Notes: a model not told the origin generated them from the letters alone. 60,964 nucleotides of DNA from CAYPEK01 sp964409645 (GCA_964409645.1 CAYPEK010000014.1:1-60964), one strand, 5' to 3'. Shown: positions 31,385-41,449, counted from the first letter of the stretch. A program made the numbers and translations.

Positions 31385-32803
31385 TTAATTTGTGTTGCCG
31401 TTGTTTTTGGAGGCTTCGTTGACTTTGCCGGTGTAGGGGACGAAATGGCTGCCTGTTAAGGGCCTGATATGGGCGAGCATTAGGAACAGATTTTTAATTT
31501 CCGTTTTTTCGACTTTGCGGACTTCACGGATGGTTGGTATAAAAAAGAAAACGAAGATCATGCGGAGGACGCCCGACAGAACGAAAATGAATTCTAACCC
31601 TGAGAAGAATGTAATTGTCAGCGCGCCGGTGTCGATGACTTTAACGGCATGGATGCTGAGAAATCCTCCGAGGATTGAGCCGAAGAAAATACCTATGCTG
31701 TTGAAGAAATTGAGGTATGCTGCGCAACGGGCTCTTTTAGCGGGTGTTACCGCATCAAAAACAAAATTAGCTGTCGAGAGCAGCCAGCCCGCCCATGTTA
31801 TTCCGGATATAATTTGTATAAAAACAATGATGTAAATATTTTTGGAGAGCAGCCATAGTAATGGAAGAACCGGAAGCACAAGGCCGGTAACGCGTATGAT
31901 GAGTCGGTTCCCGAACCTGTCCGAGAGTGGTCCCCATTGCCGCATCATCATAAATTGAACTATTTGGAATGTTCCTTGCGCGATTGTGTATTGGAGATAG
32001 CTGAATTCGAGGTCTTTCAACATATACACAGCGAAGAAAGGAGAAGACATCTGGACTGCGAAGCTCATCAGGCCCTGAAAGAAAACGAAGTGTGCGAAAT
32101 TCGACTTGGGACTTCGTCTGAGAAACTGAATAAATGTGAAGTATGAATCTTTGACTCTTATGTATGGCACGTCGAAATGACGGAACAGAGAGTAAGCCGA
32201 GCCGATTCTGCTGGCGAGCGCGATCGCAATGATGATCGAGAACCCGGTAAGAGATTCCTTGTTGCCGCTGAAATGTTGAAGTATCAGTCCGCCCACAACG
32301 AGCGCACCGAATGAGATCGGCCCGGATATACTGTTACGCCGTCCGAAATATGCGCCTCGATCTTTATCTGTGGTGAGGTCGCCGATCAGGCTGTTCCAAG
32401 CCGGAACAACGATTCCGTTAGCCGCGAAATATACTGAACCTATCGCCACGAGAAGCCAAGGGCTGAAATTGCCCGTAATGGTTTTTGCAAAAATAAACGC
32501 TAGTGAGGATGCCTGAAGAAGTACGCCGCCGATCGCGATCTGTTTTCTTTTTCGGAAGTTCTCAACAAGGAAAATGGAGATGAATTGTGAGAAGGCGACG
32601 AATGCTTGAGGCGTGGCGGTAAAAATCCCTACCTGAAAACTGCTGGCTCCGAGAGCGAGGATGAGGGGTACGAAATATGTCTCGGCGAAGCCGACCATTG
32701 CGGCGTAGTATGCGCCGTCCCAGATGCTGTAACGGAGACTGCGTTTGCGCTTTGCTTCGGGGACAGGTGCCGCAGCAGAAGTTTTAATAATCTCAGAGTC
32801 CAT
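31385..32803 (-). CDS. Major facilitator superfamily transporter
   Basis: The 472-residue protein shows about twelve hydrophobic segments and the MFS pattern, with a cytoplasmic N-terminus (KRKRSLRYSIWDGAYYAAMVGFAE, split motif) and DLTTDKDRGAYFGRRNSI in the first central loop. It resembles the subgroup of uncharacterised MFS proteins in which the first helix starts with WDG. The substrate cannot be inferred. It is probably transcribed alone. The intergenic region to nifU is AT-rich and I see no clear promoter or terminator in it. Confidence 0.75.
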   Translation of the reverse strand: MDSEIIKTSAAAPVPEAKRKRSLRYSIWDGAYYAAMVGFAETYFVPLILALGASSFQVGIFTATPQAFVAFSQFISIFLVENFRKRKQIAIGGVLLQASSLAFIFAKTITGNFSPWLLVAIGSVYFAANGIVVPAWNSLIGDLTTDKDRGAYFGRRNSISGPISFGALVVGGLILQHFSGNKESLTGFSIIIAIALASRIGSAYSLFRHFDVPYIRVKDSYFTFIQFLRRSPKSNFAHFVFFQGLMSFAVQMSSPFFAVYMLKDLEFSYLQYTIAQGTFQIVQFMMMRQWGPLSDRFGNRLIIRVTGLVLPVLPLLWLLSKNIYIIVFIQIISGITWAGWLLSTANFVFDAVTPAKRARCAAYLNFFNSIGIFFGSILGGFLSIHAVKVIDTGALTITFFSGLEFIFVLSGVLRMIFVFFFIPTIREVRKVEKTEIKNLFLMLAHIRPLTGSHFVPYTGKVNEASKNNGNTN

Positions 32804-32913
32804 AATTCTCTAATCCATTCTCAAACCACGATTATAAGATTAATTATTCCAAAATAAAGTAGTCGGTGAATTGAAAGAGACATGAGGGGATGTTTCTGGT
32901 AAAATAAGGCGCT

Positions 32914-34143
32914 ATGAAAGACGGCGTAAAAGAAATAATTAAACCTTACAAAGTAGTGGTGGTTGTATCTTTCGGAACAGTAGCGCCATACATAATGTTT
33001 GATGTTGCTTCAGCCTTGAAAAAGTTGGGACATAACGTCAAAATCGTGGACATCAGGGACCTCGAATCAAAGGCGAACGGAAGGCAACTCGCCGCCGGGT
33101 TGATAAGGGATATAAAACTATTTTCACCTGACTTTGCTCTCTCGTACGGTTTTTCAGGGTTGTTTCCAAATGCTTATGAGAATGTTTTTATGCATATCGG
33201 AGTGCCTGCAGCAGGGCTTTTCTTCGACAATCCGTTCGCGAAATCTTTTCTGGATTTGTATAAGAAGCTCGATTCAACGAAACTGTTCAGGATTTTTATA
33301 TGGGACAAATATTACAGGGACGAGTTGAAAGAATACGGGTTTGAATCTCACTATCTGCCTCTGGCGGCTAATGAGGATCGTTTCAAACCGATGAGCCCTG
33401 TTGACAGTTATGAATCAGACGTAACATTTGTAGGGACGATCTCGGGAACTACCGATTATGATAAAGACAGAAGAGAGAAAAAGTGGCCCGAATGGCTGAT
33501 AGATGTAGGCAGGAAGACCGTGGAGAGGAAGTTGAAGGACAGGAGTTTGTCCGTGGAAGCCGTTGCGCGATCGGTAATTAAAGAGTCGTTGCCGCAGGAA
33601 GCATTGGATTCGTTCGACAGTTATGAGAACAAGTCCGAGTTCACGGTTTTCTTATCTTCGATTTACAACGAATACGGCAATATCGTGCGTAGCGAAGCGG
33701 TGCGTTTATTGCCCAAGGCAAAAGTAAGGATAGTGGGAGAAGGGTGGGAAGGATTCGTTCGTGAAGGCGTAACTGTGGGCGGGCGAGTTGATTACACTAC
33801 AGAGGCGCCTCAGATATACAATTCGGCGAAGATCAACCTTAACATAACCGGCGCCCAATTGATGAAATCCGTCAATCAGCGGGTGTTTGACGTTTCCGCA
33901 TGCGGTGCATTTCTTCTGACGGATTACAGGGATGATTTATCGGAATTGTTCGACACGGAGACGGAAATTGCCGTATATAACGATATGGCCGGGATGAGAA
34001 AGAAAGTCAGATATTATCTTGAACACGATGAAGAGCGGCGGGTGATGGCGGCCCGTGCGCGGGAACGCGTGCTAAAAGAACATACTTATTGCCACAGGGT
34101 TAAAACGATAATATCCGCGTTGGAAAGCGACAATCTTATATAA
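32914..34143 (+). CDS. CgeB-like glycosyltransferase (second)
   Basis: The 409-residue protein is a GT-B-type glycosyltransferase of the same family as the one in the flagellar operon. Shared landmarks are the N-terminal APYIMFDVASALKKLGH, FFDNPF, the second-half start DVTFVGTISG, NQRVFDVSACGAFLLTDYRDD, and the C-terminal YYLEHDEERRVMAARARERV...EHTYCHRV. It carries an insert of ~80 residues after the FVG motif that the flagellar one lacks. TGGTAAAAT, an extended -10, lies directly before the ATG, giving a very short or no leader. It stands alone between genes on the other strand, so its substrate is open. Confidence 0.72.
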   Translation: MKDGVKEIIKPYKVVVVVSFGTVAPYIMFDVASALKKLGHNVKIVDIRDLESKANGRQLAAGLIRDIKLFSPDFALSYGFSGLFPNAYENVFMHIGVPAAGLFFDNPFAKSFLDLYKKLDSTKLFRIFIWDKYYRDELKEYGFESHYLPLAANEDRFKPMSPVDSYESDVTFVGTISGTTDYDKDRREKKWPEWLIDVGRKTVERKLKDRSLSVEAVARSVIKESLPQEALDSFDSYENKSEFTVFLSSIYNEYGNIVRSEAVRLLPKAKVRIVGEGWEGFVREGVTVGGRVDYTTEAPQIYNSAKINLNITGAQLMKSVNQRVFDVSACGAFLLTDYRDDLSELFDTETEIAVYNDMAGMRKKVRYYLEHDEERRVMAARARERVLKEHTYCHRVKTIISALESDNLI

Positions 34144-34158
34144 GATCGGCGACCGGTG

Positions 34159-34956
34159 TTATTTGTATTCCGGTTTACGTTTTTCTTTCTGTGCCTTTAC
34201 GCCTTCGCGAGCGTCGTCGCTCATGAAGATCGGCACTCCGATTTTCAACTCGGTTTCGATTGCGTCTTCATACGATTTGCCGTATATCTCGCGGTGGCAT
34301 TTGACGATTCCGCGAATCGATTTAGGCCCGTTCGAAGCTATGCGCTCGGCAAGCTTCATCGCTTCGCCCATCAGATTCTCTTTTGTAGTTATGCGGTTGA
34401 GAAAACCCCACTCGTAGAGTGTTTTCGCGGAAAAATAGTCGCCTGTAAGGAGTATTTCCAGAGCGTGTGCCGCGCCGACCTGCATAGGGAGAAACACGTT
34501 GGAACCGCCGATCGGCATAATTCCGAGTGTGGTCTCGCGCATCTGGAACATCGCGTCTTCGGATGCGACGCGTAACTCGCATCCCATCGCCATCTCAAAT
34601 CCGCCGGTGAGGCAGTACCCGTGAACGGCCGCGATTACGGGGATATCGAACTCCTTGTATTTGAGCATCGCTTTTCCCCATGCTTTCGGGTCGGCCAATA
34701 TAACTTTTTCAGCTTCGGTCTCTGGCGGCCGCATTCCGGTCAGAATGGGTATTGCGTTTCTAAGGTTCATTCCGGAGCAGAAAATATCAGGGAGAGAAGA
34801 ATACAGAACGGCGACTCTTATGGATGTGTCTTTCTTGCATTCTTGCCAGATGTTGAGCAGTTCAAGCAGATTGTCCGGCCCAAGTGCATTTTTAGTTTCC
34901 GGCTCGTTGAGGGCTATTTTTGCAATGTGGCCGACTTTTTCAAATGTTACGCTCAT
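34159..34956 (-). CDS. Enoyl-CoA hydratase/isomerase-family protein
   Basis: The 265-residue crotonase-fold protein shows the two oxyanion-hole segments IFCSGMNLRN and HGYCLTGGFEMAMGCELRVAS, and METTLGIMPIGGS-like sequence (MRETTLGIMPIGG). It should act on an acyl-CoA. The usual second catalytic Glu region reads LGIMPIGGSNVF, which is not the standard GxxPEGG, so hydratase activity is uncertain and an isomerase or decarboxylase is possible. AAGGAGGAGC precedes the ATG. It is convergent with the glycosyltransferase gene. Confidence 0.8.
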   Translation of the reverse strand: MSVTFEKVGHIAKIALNEPETKNALGPDNLLELLNIWQECKKDTSIRVAVLYSSLPDIFCSGMNLRNAIPILTGMRPPETEAEKVILADPKAWGKAMLKYKEFDIPVIAAVHGYCLTGGFEMAMGCELRVASEDAMFQMRETTLGIMPIGGSNVFLPMQVGAAHALEILLTGDYFSAKTLYEWGFLNRITTKENLMGEAMKLAERIASNGPKSIRGIVKCHREIYGKSYEDAIETELKIGVPIFMSDDAREGVKAQKEKRKPEYK

Positions 34957-35060
34957 GATGCTCCTCCTTATGCGGGGTTGTATAAATTCAAAGCTAACGA
35001 AATATACTTCATTCCGGGTTATTTTGCCACTGTGCCTGTGAGATCGAATGATTGAAATAA

Positions 35061-36647
35061 TTATTCGACAGGAGCCGGGCCGTCGCCTTTATTTTTCTCT
35101 AAATGGGCAAATTTCATTCTCAATAGTCCCAGAGCGGGAATGATCGATATGAAACAGGCGAGTGCGGTATAAATGAATGCATCTTGAAAGCCCGCCACTG
35201 TTGCGCACTTCTGAATGTATGAGCCGAGAAGGGCAGGAGCCTGCAAATCTGTTAAGAACGGCGATTCTCCGATTCGCTGCCCAAGCGCGCGAAGTCCGTT
35301 GAGTGTTGCTTCCGTAGAGTAGTTATACGGCAACACTTTTTCGGTGTACGCCGCCATGTGGAAAGCGGTTCTGTTTGTTACCATTGTTCCGAGAATTGAA
35401 ACGCCGAATGCTCCGCCGACCTGCATTATTACGCTGAGCACGGTCGAAACTTGCCCGATTTGTTCCCGTTTTACAACATTCATGGCGGCAACGGATATGG
35501 GAGTATTGAGCATTCCGGTGCCCACGCCAAAAATAAGTGTGGGAATAAGAATATCGACGTAAGAAGTGGAAACGTCGATGTTGTGGTACATGAAGGTTGA
35601 TATGCCCATTATGATAAGGCCTGAATAAATGAAAAATCTTGGGCCGTACTTATCAACAAGCGGCCCTGTTATGGGCATGGTTATACCGGACATGAGAGCG
35701 CCGGGAGCAAGCAAAAGCCCTGCTGTTCTTGCCGAATACCCGACTAGTTGCTGAAGAAAGAGCGGAAGCAAGTACATTCTTCCGAAGAGGGCGATAGATC
35801 GCGCGAAATTCAAGATGGACAGAATCGAGAAATGAAATATCTTGAAGATTTCGAGGTGAATGATGGGATTTTTTGATTTCGGGCTGACAATGAGAAAGAA
35901 GATAAATCCAACGGCGGATATAACAAACATTGTGATGATAAAATCGGAATTCCAGCCTTCGGCTTGTCCTTCAGTGAGTGCGACGAGAAGGCAGCCTAGG
36001 AATGTGGATAGCCCCGCAAAGCCAAAGAAATCGAAGCGGATCGGAATCAGTTTTTTGTGTTCTTCTATATAAGCTACGCCCATGAGAAAAGTGAGGATGC
36101 CGACGGGAACGTTAATATAGAAAATGTATCTCCAGTTGACGAAATCGACCAGATAGCCGCCGAGTGTCGGCCCCACGGAAGGCGCGAAAACGATGACGAT
36201 GCCGAACACGCCGAAAGCAGTCCCGCGCTGCTGCGGCGGGAAGGATTCCGTAATTAATGTAAAGCCAATCGGCATCATAATGCCGCCGCCCAGTCCCTGC
36301 ACTATGCGGAAAAATATCATCGATTCAACCGACCATGAAAGACCGCAAAGTATCGATGAAATCGTGAAAATAGTCAGACCCGCGAGAAAGACTGTCTTAA
36401 TGCCGACCTTTTCTCTTAACCAACTGGTGGTCAGAGTGAATATCGCGTATGACATTGCGTAAGACTCGACAACCCAGCGTATCTTGTCGTTGTTTGTCGA
36501 GAACGTAGTCACCATGTGGGACAGAGCGACATTGACGATATTGCTGTCCAGCACCGCCATGAAAAGGCCGACCATCACGGTTGACAAAACGAACCATTTC
36601 TGTTTCGCGTCTTTCATGTCCGATTTTATATTATTAGATTCGTTCAA
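35061..36647 (-). CDS. emrB: DHA2-family drug/multidrug MFS efflux pump (EmrB type)
   Basis: The 528-residue protein has the 14-helix DHA2 pattern. The N-terminus VLSTVMVGLFMAVLDSNIVN and FRIVQGLGGGIMMPIGFTLI (motif C region) are diagnostic of the EmrB/QacA group. It pairs with the upstream membrane-fusion gene for tripartite efflux across both membranes. A TTG at 36647 or an ATG at 36617 could be the start, and neither has a strong ribosome-binding site. No TolC-type outer-membrane gene is next to it. Confidence 0.88.
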   Translation of the reverse strand: MNESNNIKSDMKDAKQKWFVLSTVMVGLFMAVLDSNIVNVALSHMVTTFSTNNDKIRWVVESYAMSYAIFTLTTSWLREKVGIKTVFLAGLTIFTISSILCGLSWSVESMIFFRIVQGLGGGIMMPIGFTLITESFPPQQRGTAFGVFGIVIVFAPSVGPTLGGYLVDFVNWRYIFYINVPVGILTFLMGVAYIEEHKKLIPIRFDFFGFAGLSTFLGCLLVALTEGQAEGWNSDFIITMFVISAVGFIFFLIVSPKSKNPIIHLEIFKIFHFSILSILNFARSIALFGRMYLLPLFLQQLVGYSARTAGLLLAPGALMSGITMPITGPLVDKYGPRFFIYSGLIIMGISTFMYHNIDVSTSYVDILIPTLIFGVGTGMLNTPISVAAMNVVKREQIGQVSTVLSVIMQVGGAFGVSILGTMVTNRTAFHMAAYTEKVLPYNYSTEATLNGLRALGQRIGESPFLTDLQAPALLGSYIQKCATVAGFQDAFIYTALACFISIIPALGLLRMKFAHLEKNKGDGPAPVE

Positions 36648-36670
36648 ACCGTGGCTCAGTGCTTCGGTGG

Positions 36671-37993
36671 TTACCGGTTGTTTTTTATCGATGCGATTAC
36701 GTTCATCCCGGCCTTAAGACCTGAGAGATCTCCGTCAATATATATCTTTACCGGTATCCTCTGTGTCGTTTTAATAAACTGGCCGGTTGTGCTGCCGGAA
36801 GGAATCAGGGAAAATTTAGAATTTGCGGCTACGCCGATCACCCCAACTTTCCCGCGATAGGTTTTGCCGGGAATCGCATCGATGGAGATTTTAACATCCG
36901 ATCCGCTTTTAAATTTATAGAGTTTGGTCTCTTCAATATTTGCGGTTACATGAATGTTAGAGAAGTCCTCGACGTAGAAAATAAGCTTGCCCGCCGCGAC
37001 AATCTCTGATTTCATAGATATTTTTTTTGCAATTGTTCCGTCAACCGGGCTGACTATAGTTGTCTCATCCATAGCTACCTGCGCCTGATCGACTGCATTT
37101 TCGAGACCGTGAATCTGCGCTTTGAGCCCGAGAACGGTTGCTTCGGCAATCTTCGTTTCTTCCGAGAGCTGTTTTTTAGAGGCGGCCACAGACAAACCCG
37201 CCTTGGTGCGGTCCTGATTGGCTATCTTTGTTTTCAACTGGTCTATTTCAGCGACTTTCAGATTGTTCTTCGCGATATCGAGTTGCTTGTCTGTATCCGA
37301 CAACTCCTGCTGTATCTGCGACAGCCTCGCTTCCGCGGTCACCGCGTTGGTTTGCGCACGGTCGTACTGTTCTTTGGACACAACACCGTTGTTGAACAGC
37401 TTTACAGCGCGTTCGAGGTCTTTGTCCGCTTGCAGTTTAGTTGATCTGACTTCATCGAAATGGTCCTGCGCGCGTACTCTCGCGATATCCGCGCGTTCGA
37501 CGTCTTTATTGAGTTTTTCAAGATTCACTGACTGTTGCGTAGCTGAGATGGCGATGCTGTTTGACGACTGGTTGAGGCTTGTGGCGGTTTGTTGAACCGC
37601 AATACGATTCTTCGTTTGCGTGAGTTCGAGTGCTGACTCGGCTTTTTCGAGGTCGCGTCGCGCGCTTTCAAGCCTTGCTTTTGCCTGTTCGAGTGCGAGC
37701 CTGTAATCCGTCTGGTCAATTTGCGCCAGTTTCTGTCCTTTTTTAACATTGTCGCCTTCGGATACATATATCTCCACAATGCGGCCCGGCACTTTCGAGC
37801 TGACCTGTATCAAATCAGTGTCCACCTGAGCGTCTTCAGTGGATGTATATTGCATGCGGAAGATGATCCATTTTGCGCCGAAAACAATGCCGATGATGCT
37901 CAATACAACAACGGCGGCAATAATTATATTTCTTCTTCCTCCGTTTTGATTGTTGTTGCCAGTCTGCAAAGCATCATTATTTTTTATACCCAT
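36671..37993 (-). CDS. emrA: Membrane-fusion (HlyD/EmrA-type) efflux adaptor
   Basis: The 440-residue protein has one N-terminal transmembrane helix (IIIAAVVVLSIIGIVFGA), a biotinyl-lipoyl-like half-motif (VPGRIVEIYVSEGDNVKKGQ), a long periplasmic coiled coil (residues ~100-290) and the second lipoyl half with IVSPVDGTIAKK, then a beta-barrel domain. It bridges EmrB to an outer-membrane channel. AGAAGGGA precedes the ATG. It is divergent from the polysaccharide deacetylase gene. The coiled coil is longer than in E. coli EmrA by roughly 50 residues. Confidence 0.9.
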   Translation of the reverse strand: MGIKNNDALQTGNNNQNGGRRNIIIAAVVVLSIIGIVFGAKWIIFRMQYTSTEDAQVDTDLIQVSSKVPGRIVEIYVSEGDNVKKGQKLAQIDQTDYRLALEQAKARLESARRDLEKAESALELTQTKNRIAVQQTATSLNQSSNSIAISATQQSVNLEKLNKDVERADIARVRAQDHFDEVRSTKLQADKDLERAVKLFNNGVVSKEQYDRAQTNAVTAEARLSQIQQELSDTDKQLDIAKNNLKVAEIDQLKTKIANQDRTKAGLSVAASKKQLSEETKIAEATVLGLKAQIHGLENAVDQAQVAMDETTIVSPVDGTIAKKISMKSEIVAAGKLIFYVEDFSNIHVTANIEETKLYKFKSGSDVKISIDAIPGKTYRGKVGVIGVAANSKFSLIPSGSTTGQFIKTTQRIPVKIYIDGDLSGLKAGMNVIASIKNNR

Positions 37994-38140
37994 AAAAATA
38001 TATCCCTTCTCTTAGCAAACTAATATAGTATCCACGTTTTAAGGCATTTATCAAGGAAATGTTATAGTGCCGGCAAGGACAAGGAAACTACTAATAGCCG
38101 ATTTTCTTTACATTGTGGAAAATTGTCGGATAATAAAGCC

Positions 38141-38959
38141 ATGCTTGTATTTAATTGCTTAAGCTACACGGTGGTTCAGTACGGTCTTTTTCTGCTTGCG
38201 TTGTTGTTTCTGAGTTTGATGATTTATACGATTGTTAAAAAAATCAGCAGAATAGCCGGGAAAGTATTTTTCGTAATAGTCATATCGGGTTTTTTATACG
38301 GGGCTCTCTGCGAGTATCCAAGATTCGATTTCTTCGGGTTGGTCAGGAATGGTGTCGCCACCGAAGAGAAGCTGATTGCTTTGACATTCGACGACGGGCC
38401 GAGCGCGAAATATACTCCGATAATCCTTAACGAGCTGAATAAAAACAAATCGCATGCGACATTCTTTGTGACCGGCGAAAATGCCGAAAAGCATCCGGAG
38501 ATAATTAAGGAAATAGTACGTAACGGAAACGAACTAGGTAATCATACGTACAGTCATTCCTTCATGTTCAAGGACTTATCCAAATTGAGAAGAGAAGAAA
38601 TCATCAAGGCGGATGATGTTGTGTACAAGATAACAGGTGAGCACATGAAATATTTCCGTGCTCCGTATGAATACAGGGACGTCCGGCTGATAAAATTGCT
38701 TAGAAGAATGGGATACATATATATCAGCCACAATGAGAGCACGCTTGATGCGATGGGGGCCAGTTCGGAACGTATAACGGATCAAGTTCTGAAGAAATTG
38801 AAACCGGGGAAAATATTTCTCATGCACGATGCGCGTGGGAATCGCGAGGAGACGGTGAAAGCGCTTAAAGTGCTTCTTCCTCGATTAAGAAAAATGGGAT
38901 ACCGGGCGGTCACAATCGACGAACTGATACAGGCAAAGAAATTGCAATATATCAATTAA
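38141..38959 (+). CDS. Membrane-anchored polysaccharide deacetylase (NodB family)
   Basis: With the ATG at 38141, the 272-residue protein has two N-terminal hydrophobic helices (~11-33, 42-58) and a NodB homology domain. Motif 1 is LTFDDGPSAKYT (catalytic D84, metal D85) and motif 2 is HTYSHS (metal H135/H139). YFRAPYEYRD gives the Arg-Pro motif and IFLMHDARGN the C-terminal His. It should remove N- or O-acetyl groups from a surface glycan or peptidoglycan outside the inner membrane. A TTG at 38123 would add six residues. Confidence 0.85.
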   Translation: MLVFNCLSYTVVQYGLFLLALLFLSLMIYTIVKKISRIAGKVFFVIVISGFLYGALCEYPRFDFFGLVRNGVATEEKLIALTFDDGPSAKYTPIILNELNKNKSHATFFVTGENAEKHPEIIKEIVRNGNELGNHTYSHSFMFKDLSKLRREEIIKADDVVYKITGEHMKYFRAPYEYRDVRLIKLLRRMGYIYISHNESTLDAMGASSERITDQVLKKLKPGKIFLMHDARGNREETVKALKVLLPRLRKMGYRAVTIDELIQAKKLQYIN

Positions 38960-39012
38960 ATATTTAGATATAATTGTCCTCAATAAAAACATGGATTGTT
39001 TTTTTTGTATTG

Positions 39013-39021
39013 TGATATAAT
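39013..39021 (+). promoter_or_regulatory. Extended -10 promoter of the large secreted protein
   Basis: TGATATAAT is a perfect TATAAT with the extended-10 TG. It lies ~45 nt before the ATG at 39065, downstream of a T8 run. No good -35 is spaced from it. Confidence 0.5.
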
Positions 39022-39064
39022 CACATTCACCATGAGAAGGAAAGCGGTGACTGGAGGAACTGTT

Positions 39065-41440
39065 ATGTGTAAATTCGCTAAAATTGTATTTATATCGGTT
39101 GTTGTTTTTGCAGCGTTTGCGCTGATTTCCGCTCGCCGCGTTGACGCTGGAGAGCCGGGGCTAGTTGTTTACAAATGGAACGATGCGGATAAGGACGGCA
39201 AGGATTCTCCGGGCGACTCTGTGCTTTACGGCAACAACAATATTTTACTGGTATTTGAATACGTTGATCTTTCCACTCGGGCAAAAAAGGTAAAACCAAT
39301 TTATAACGGCTATTATCTGGACACGGTGAAATATCGCGGAGAGGTGTGTTTTAAACATCCTGACTGGCGAACCGCGTACAAGCAATATCCGCCGCTCGCG
39401 ACAAATGACGTTGTGGGAATGTCTGTGTTCACTACAAACACAATTTATGCGGACGAACCGTTTTTGTGGATGTGGAATGCGCGCGAACCGACCAAGAATT
39501 TTGCAAAAGACATGCAATGGGTGACTGCGAATTTCGCGATGGAGCCTTACGAATGGTACACTCTTTATAAGAAGCACGAATTACGTGGCTCGTCTCTGGT
39601 TTTTACTGCCGGGGCGGGAAAGAATATTCATGAGGAGATCGCATTTACTCATGAGGGCGACAAGCTTAATGTAAGCTATACGGCTACAAATAAAACATCG
39701 AAGTCAATAAACGGAACGGGCATAATAGTATTTCCAGCGAACAGGATTATCGACACGGTTTTCGCGCAGGAAGGCGTGAAAGCAAGCCGCAAGGTGCCGC
39801 CGACTGGTTTCACGGACAATTATACGTTCACTGCATCGACTAAGGACGGACTCGCTGGAAGCGGTATGCTGTTCTGGAGCAGGGCGGAGAGGTCGATGCT
39901 CCACATGGACGGCTTGTATTCGTGGTTTAAGATGAAGATTAAAGCCGGTGAGGCTGAAACGCGGTCCATGACTCTGAGCTTCAGCGGGAAAGATATAGAT
40001 AAGTTTTATGAGGATTATCTGAAGTCTAACGGCATTACGTTCGACACTGTTGACTGGGACAAGACGGAAAATTATCTGAAAGAGTCTGTGCCTCTGGTTA
40101 TGATGCCGCAAGGCTATGTGCATCACGCATACGATTACAACCCGCCGGGAACGAAGCACGATTGGCATAACGAGATGACCGGCCGCGCGTTCATCGTCCA
40201 ATATTTACAGACCGGCGACAAGACATGGCTTGATTATGCGAAGAAGGCAAACAGGTATTACGTTAAGGAGATGTTTTTCGACAACCCGAATCATATATGT
40301 TACGGCTACTTCAAGGACCAGACGTATGCTGATAAGCAGCACGATTGTTATTTGTGGTCGCAGCCGTACAATGTGGAGTCGCTGATCGCGGAATACGCGG
40401 TCACGAAGGACGATTATTTAAAGAAGGCGCTGCTGCTGAATTTTGAGAAGGTTTACAGCGGTTCGCTCTACAACGCAGAAGCTCACAGATGGTACTGGAC
40501 GGTGCGGGAGAGTGGAGAGAAGGGCGATTACGGGGTGTTCGATGCGCAAGAGTTCGGTGCTGACGTTATGATATCAGCATACGAGTTCACGGGTAATAGG
40601 AAGTATCTGGAAAGGGCGCTGGATGTGATCGGACGCCAGAAGCATGCTCTCGACAATTTCGGGCTTTTGCTCGAGGACAGATGCGGCGAGCCGTCTGTCA
40701 ACACGTTTGCGTTTGCCGCCAAGGTTCTCTTTAAGTTGTACGATCACACCGGGAACAAATACTGGCTCGACAGGGCATTGAGAATTTTGAATGCGACGGT
40801 TTATTCGAGGGTGTTCATGGAATCTTACGGACAGGATGACGCATGGTTGAAAGGGGCGCTCGCGCGCAAAGACGGCGATTGGATGGGGCAACGCGGGGTT
40901 CCAACGACAGGGACGGATTCAAGTGTTCCGTCGCAATCAAGTTACATACCTTGGGTTATGGAGCCGCTCGTGGCGGGGTACGGGCATACTGCGAACGAGA
41001 TGTACATCGGTTTCATATCCCAAATGTTGCACCATCAGCTTGCGGCGAATGAAAAGATGGCGGAGGCCAGCGAAGGAAAGTTCCATTTCTGCGGGCATTA
41101 CAACATGTACACGGAGAAGTTCGACGACGACGATGACGGGTTGACGGTTGTCTCCAACTTATTCCTTTTCCCTTACGTGAAGGTGTACAGTATGGGGATA
41201 AGAGCGACTAATTACTCAGCGGTGATGCTACCGGCAGCGGAAGCGGGCAGAGTGCGCGTATTTCACTTGGCGGGCATTAATGAAAAGCTGAATTTGAAGA
41301 TGAAAAAAGGGAAAATAACCTCAGTGTGCGCGGTGCAGTCAGGGGAAGGTTCTTGCCGGAAAGTGAAGTTCAACTCTCTAAAGAATGTATATACGTTCGA
41401 TGCCGCGCCTTATGCGATGTACGAAATCGGATTCGAGTGA
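39065..41440 (+). CDS. Large secreted protein, possible six-hairpin glycosidase
   Basis: The 791-residue protein starts at the ATG preceded by GGAGG (7-nt spacing) and has a Sec signal peptide (IVFISVVVFAAFALISA). Residues ~20-340 look like beta-sandwich. From ~380 on there is a repetitive helical pattern with aromatic-acidic residues (YDYNPPGTKHDWHNEMTG, WLDYAKKANRYYVKEMF, YLERALDVIGRQKHAL, YWLDRALRILNATVY), as in (alpha/alpha)6-barrel glycoside hydrolases. HDWHNE and HDCYLWSQPYN could hold catalytic residues. I do not recognise the GH family. It follows the deacetylase on the same strand, which fits a glycan-processing pair. Confidence 0.6.
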   Translation: MCKFAKIVFISVVVFAAFALISARRVDAGEPGLVVYKWNDADKDGKDSPGDSVLYGNNNILLVFEYVDLSTRAKKVKPIYNGYYLDTVKYRGEVCFKHPDWRTAYKQYPPLATNDVVGMSVFTTNTIYADEPFLWMWNAREPTKNFAKDMQWVTANFAMEPYEWYTLYKKHELRGSSLVFTAGAGKNIHEEIAFTHEGDKLNVSYTATNKTSKSINGTGIIVFPANRIIDTVFAQEGVKASRKVPPTGFTDNYTFTASTKDGLAGSGMLFWSRAERSMLHMDGLYSWFKMKIKAGEAETRSMTLSFSGKDIDKFYEDYLKSNGITFDTVDWDKTENYLKESVPLVMMPQGYVHHAYDYNPPGTKHDWHNEMTGRAFIVQYLQTGDKTWLDYAKKANRYYVKEMFFDNPNHICYGYFKDQTYADKQHDCYLWSQPYNVESLIAEYAVTKDDYLKKALLLNFEKVYSGSLYNAEAHRWYWTVRESGEKGDYGVFDAQEFGADVMISAYEFTGNRKYLERALDVIGRQKHALDNFGLLLEDRCGEPSVNTFAFAAKVLFKLYDHTGNKYWLDRALRILNATVYSRVFMESYGQDDAWLKGALARKDGDWMGQRGVPTTGTDSSVPSQSSYIPWVMEPLVAGYGHTANEMYIGFISQMLHHQLAANEKMAEASEGKFHFCGHYNMYTEKFDDDDDGLTVVSNLFLFPYVKVYSMGIRATNYSAVMLPAAEAGRVRVFHLAGINEKLNLKMKKGKITSVCAVQSGEGSCRKVKFNSLKNVYTFDAAPYAMYEIGFE

Positions 41441-41449
41441 TGAGCAATA

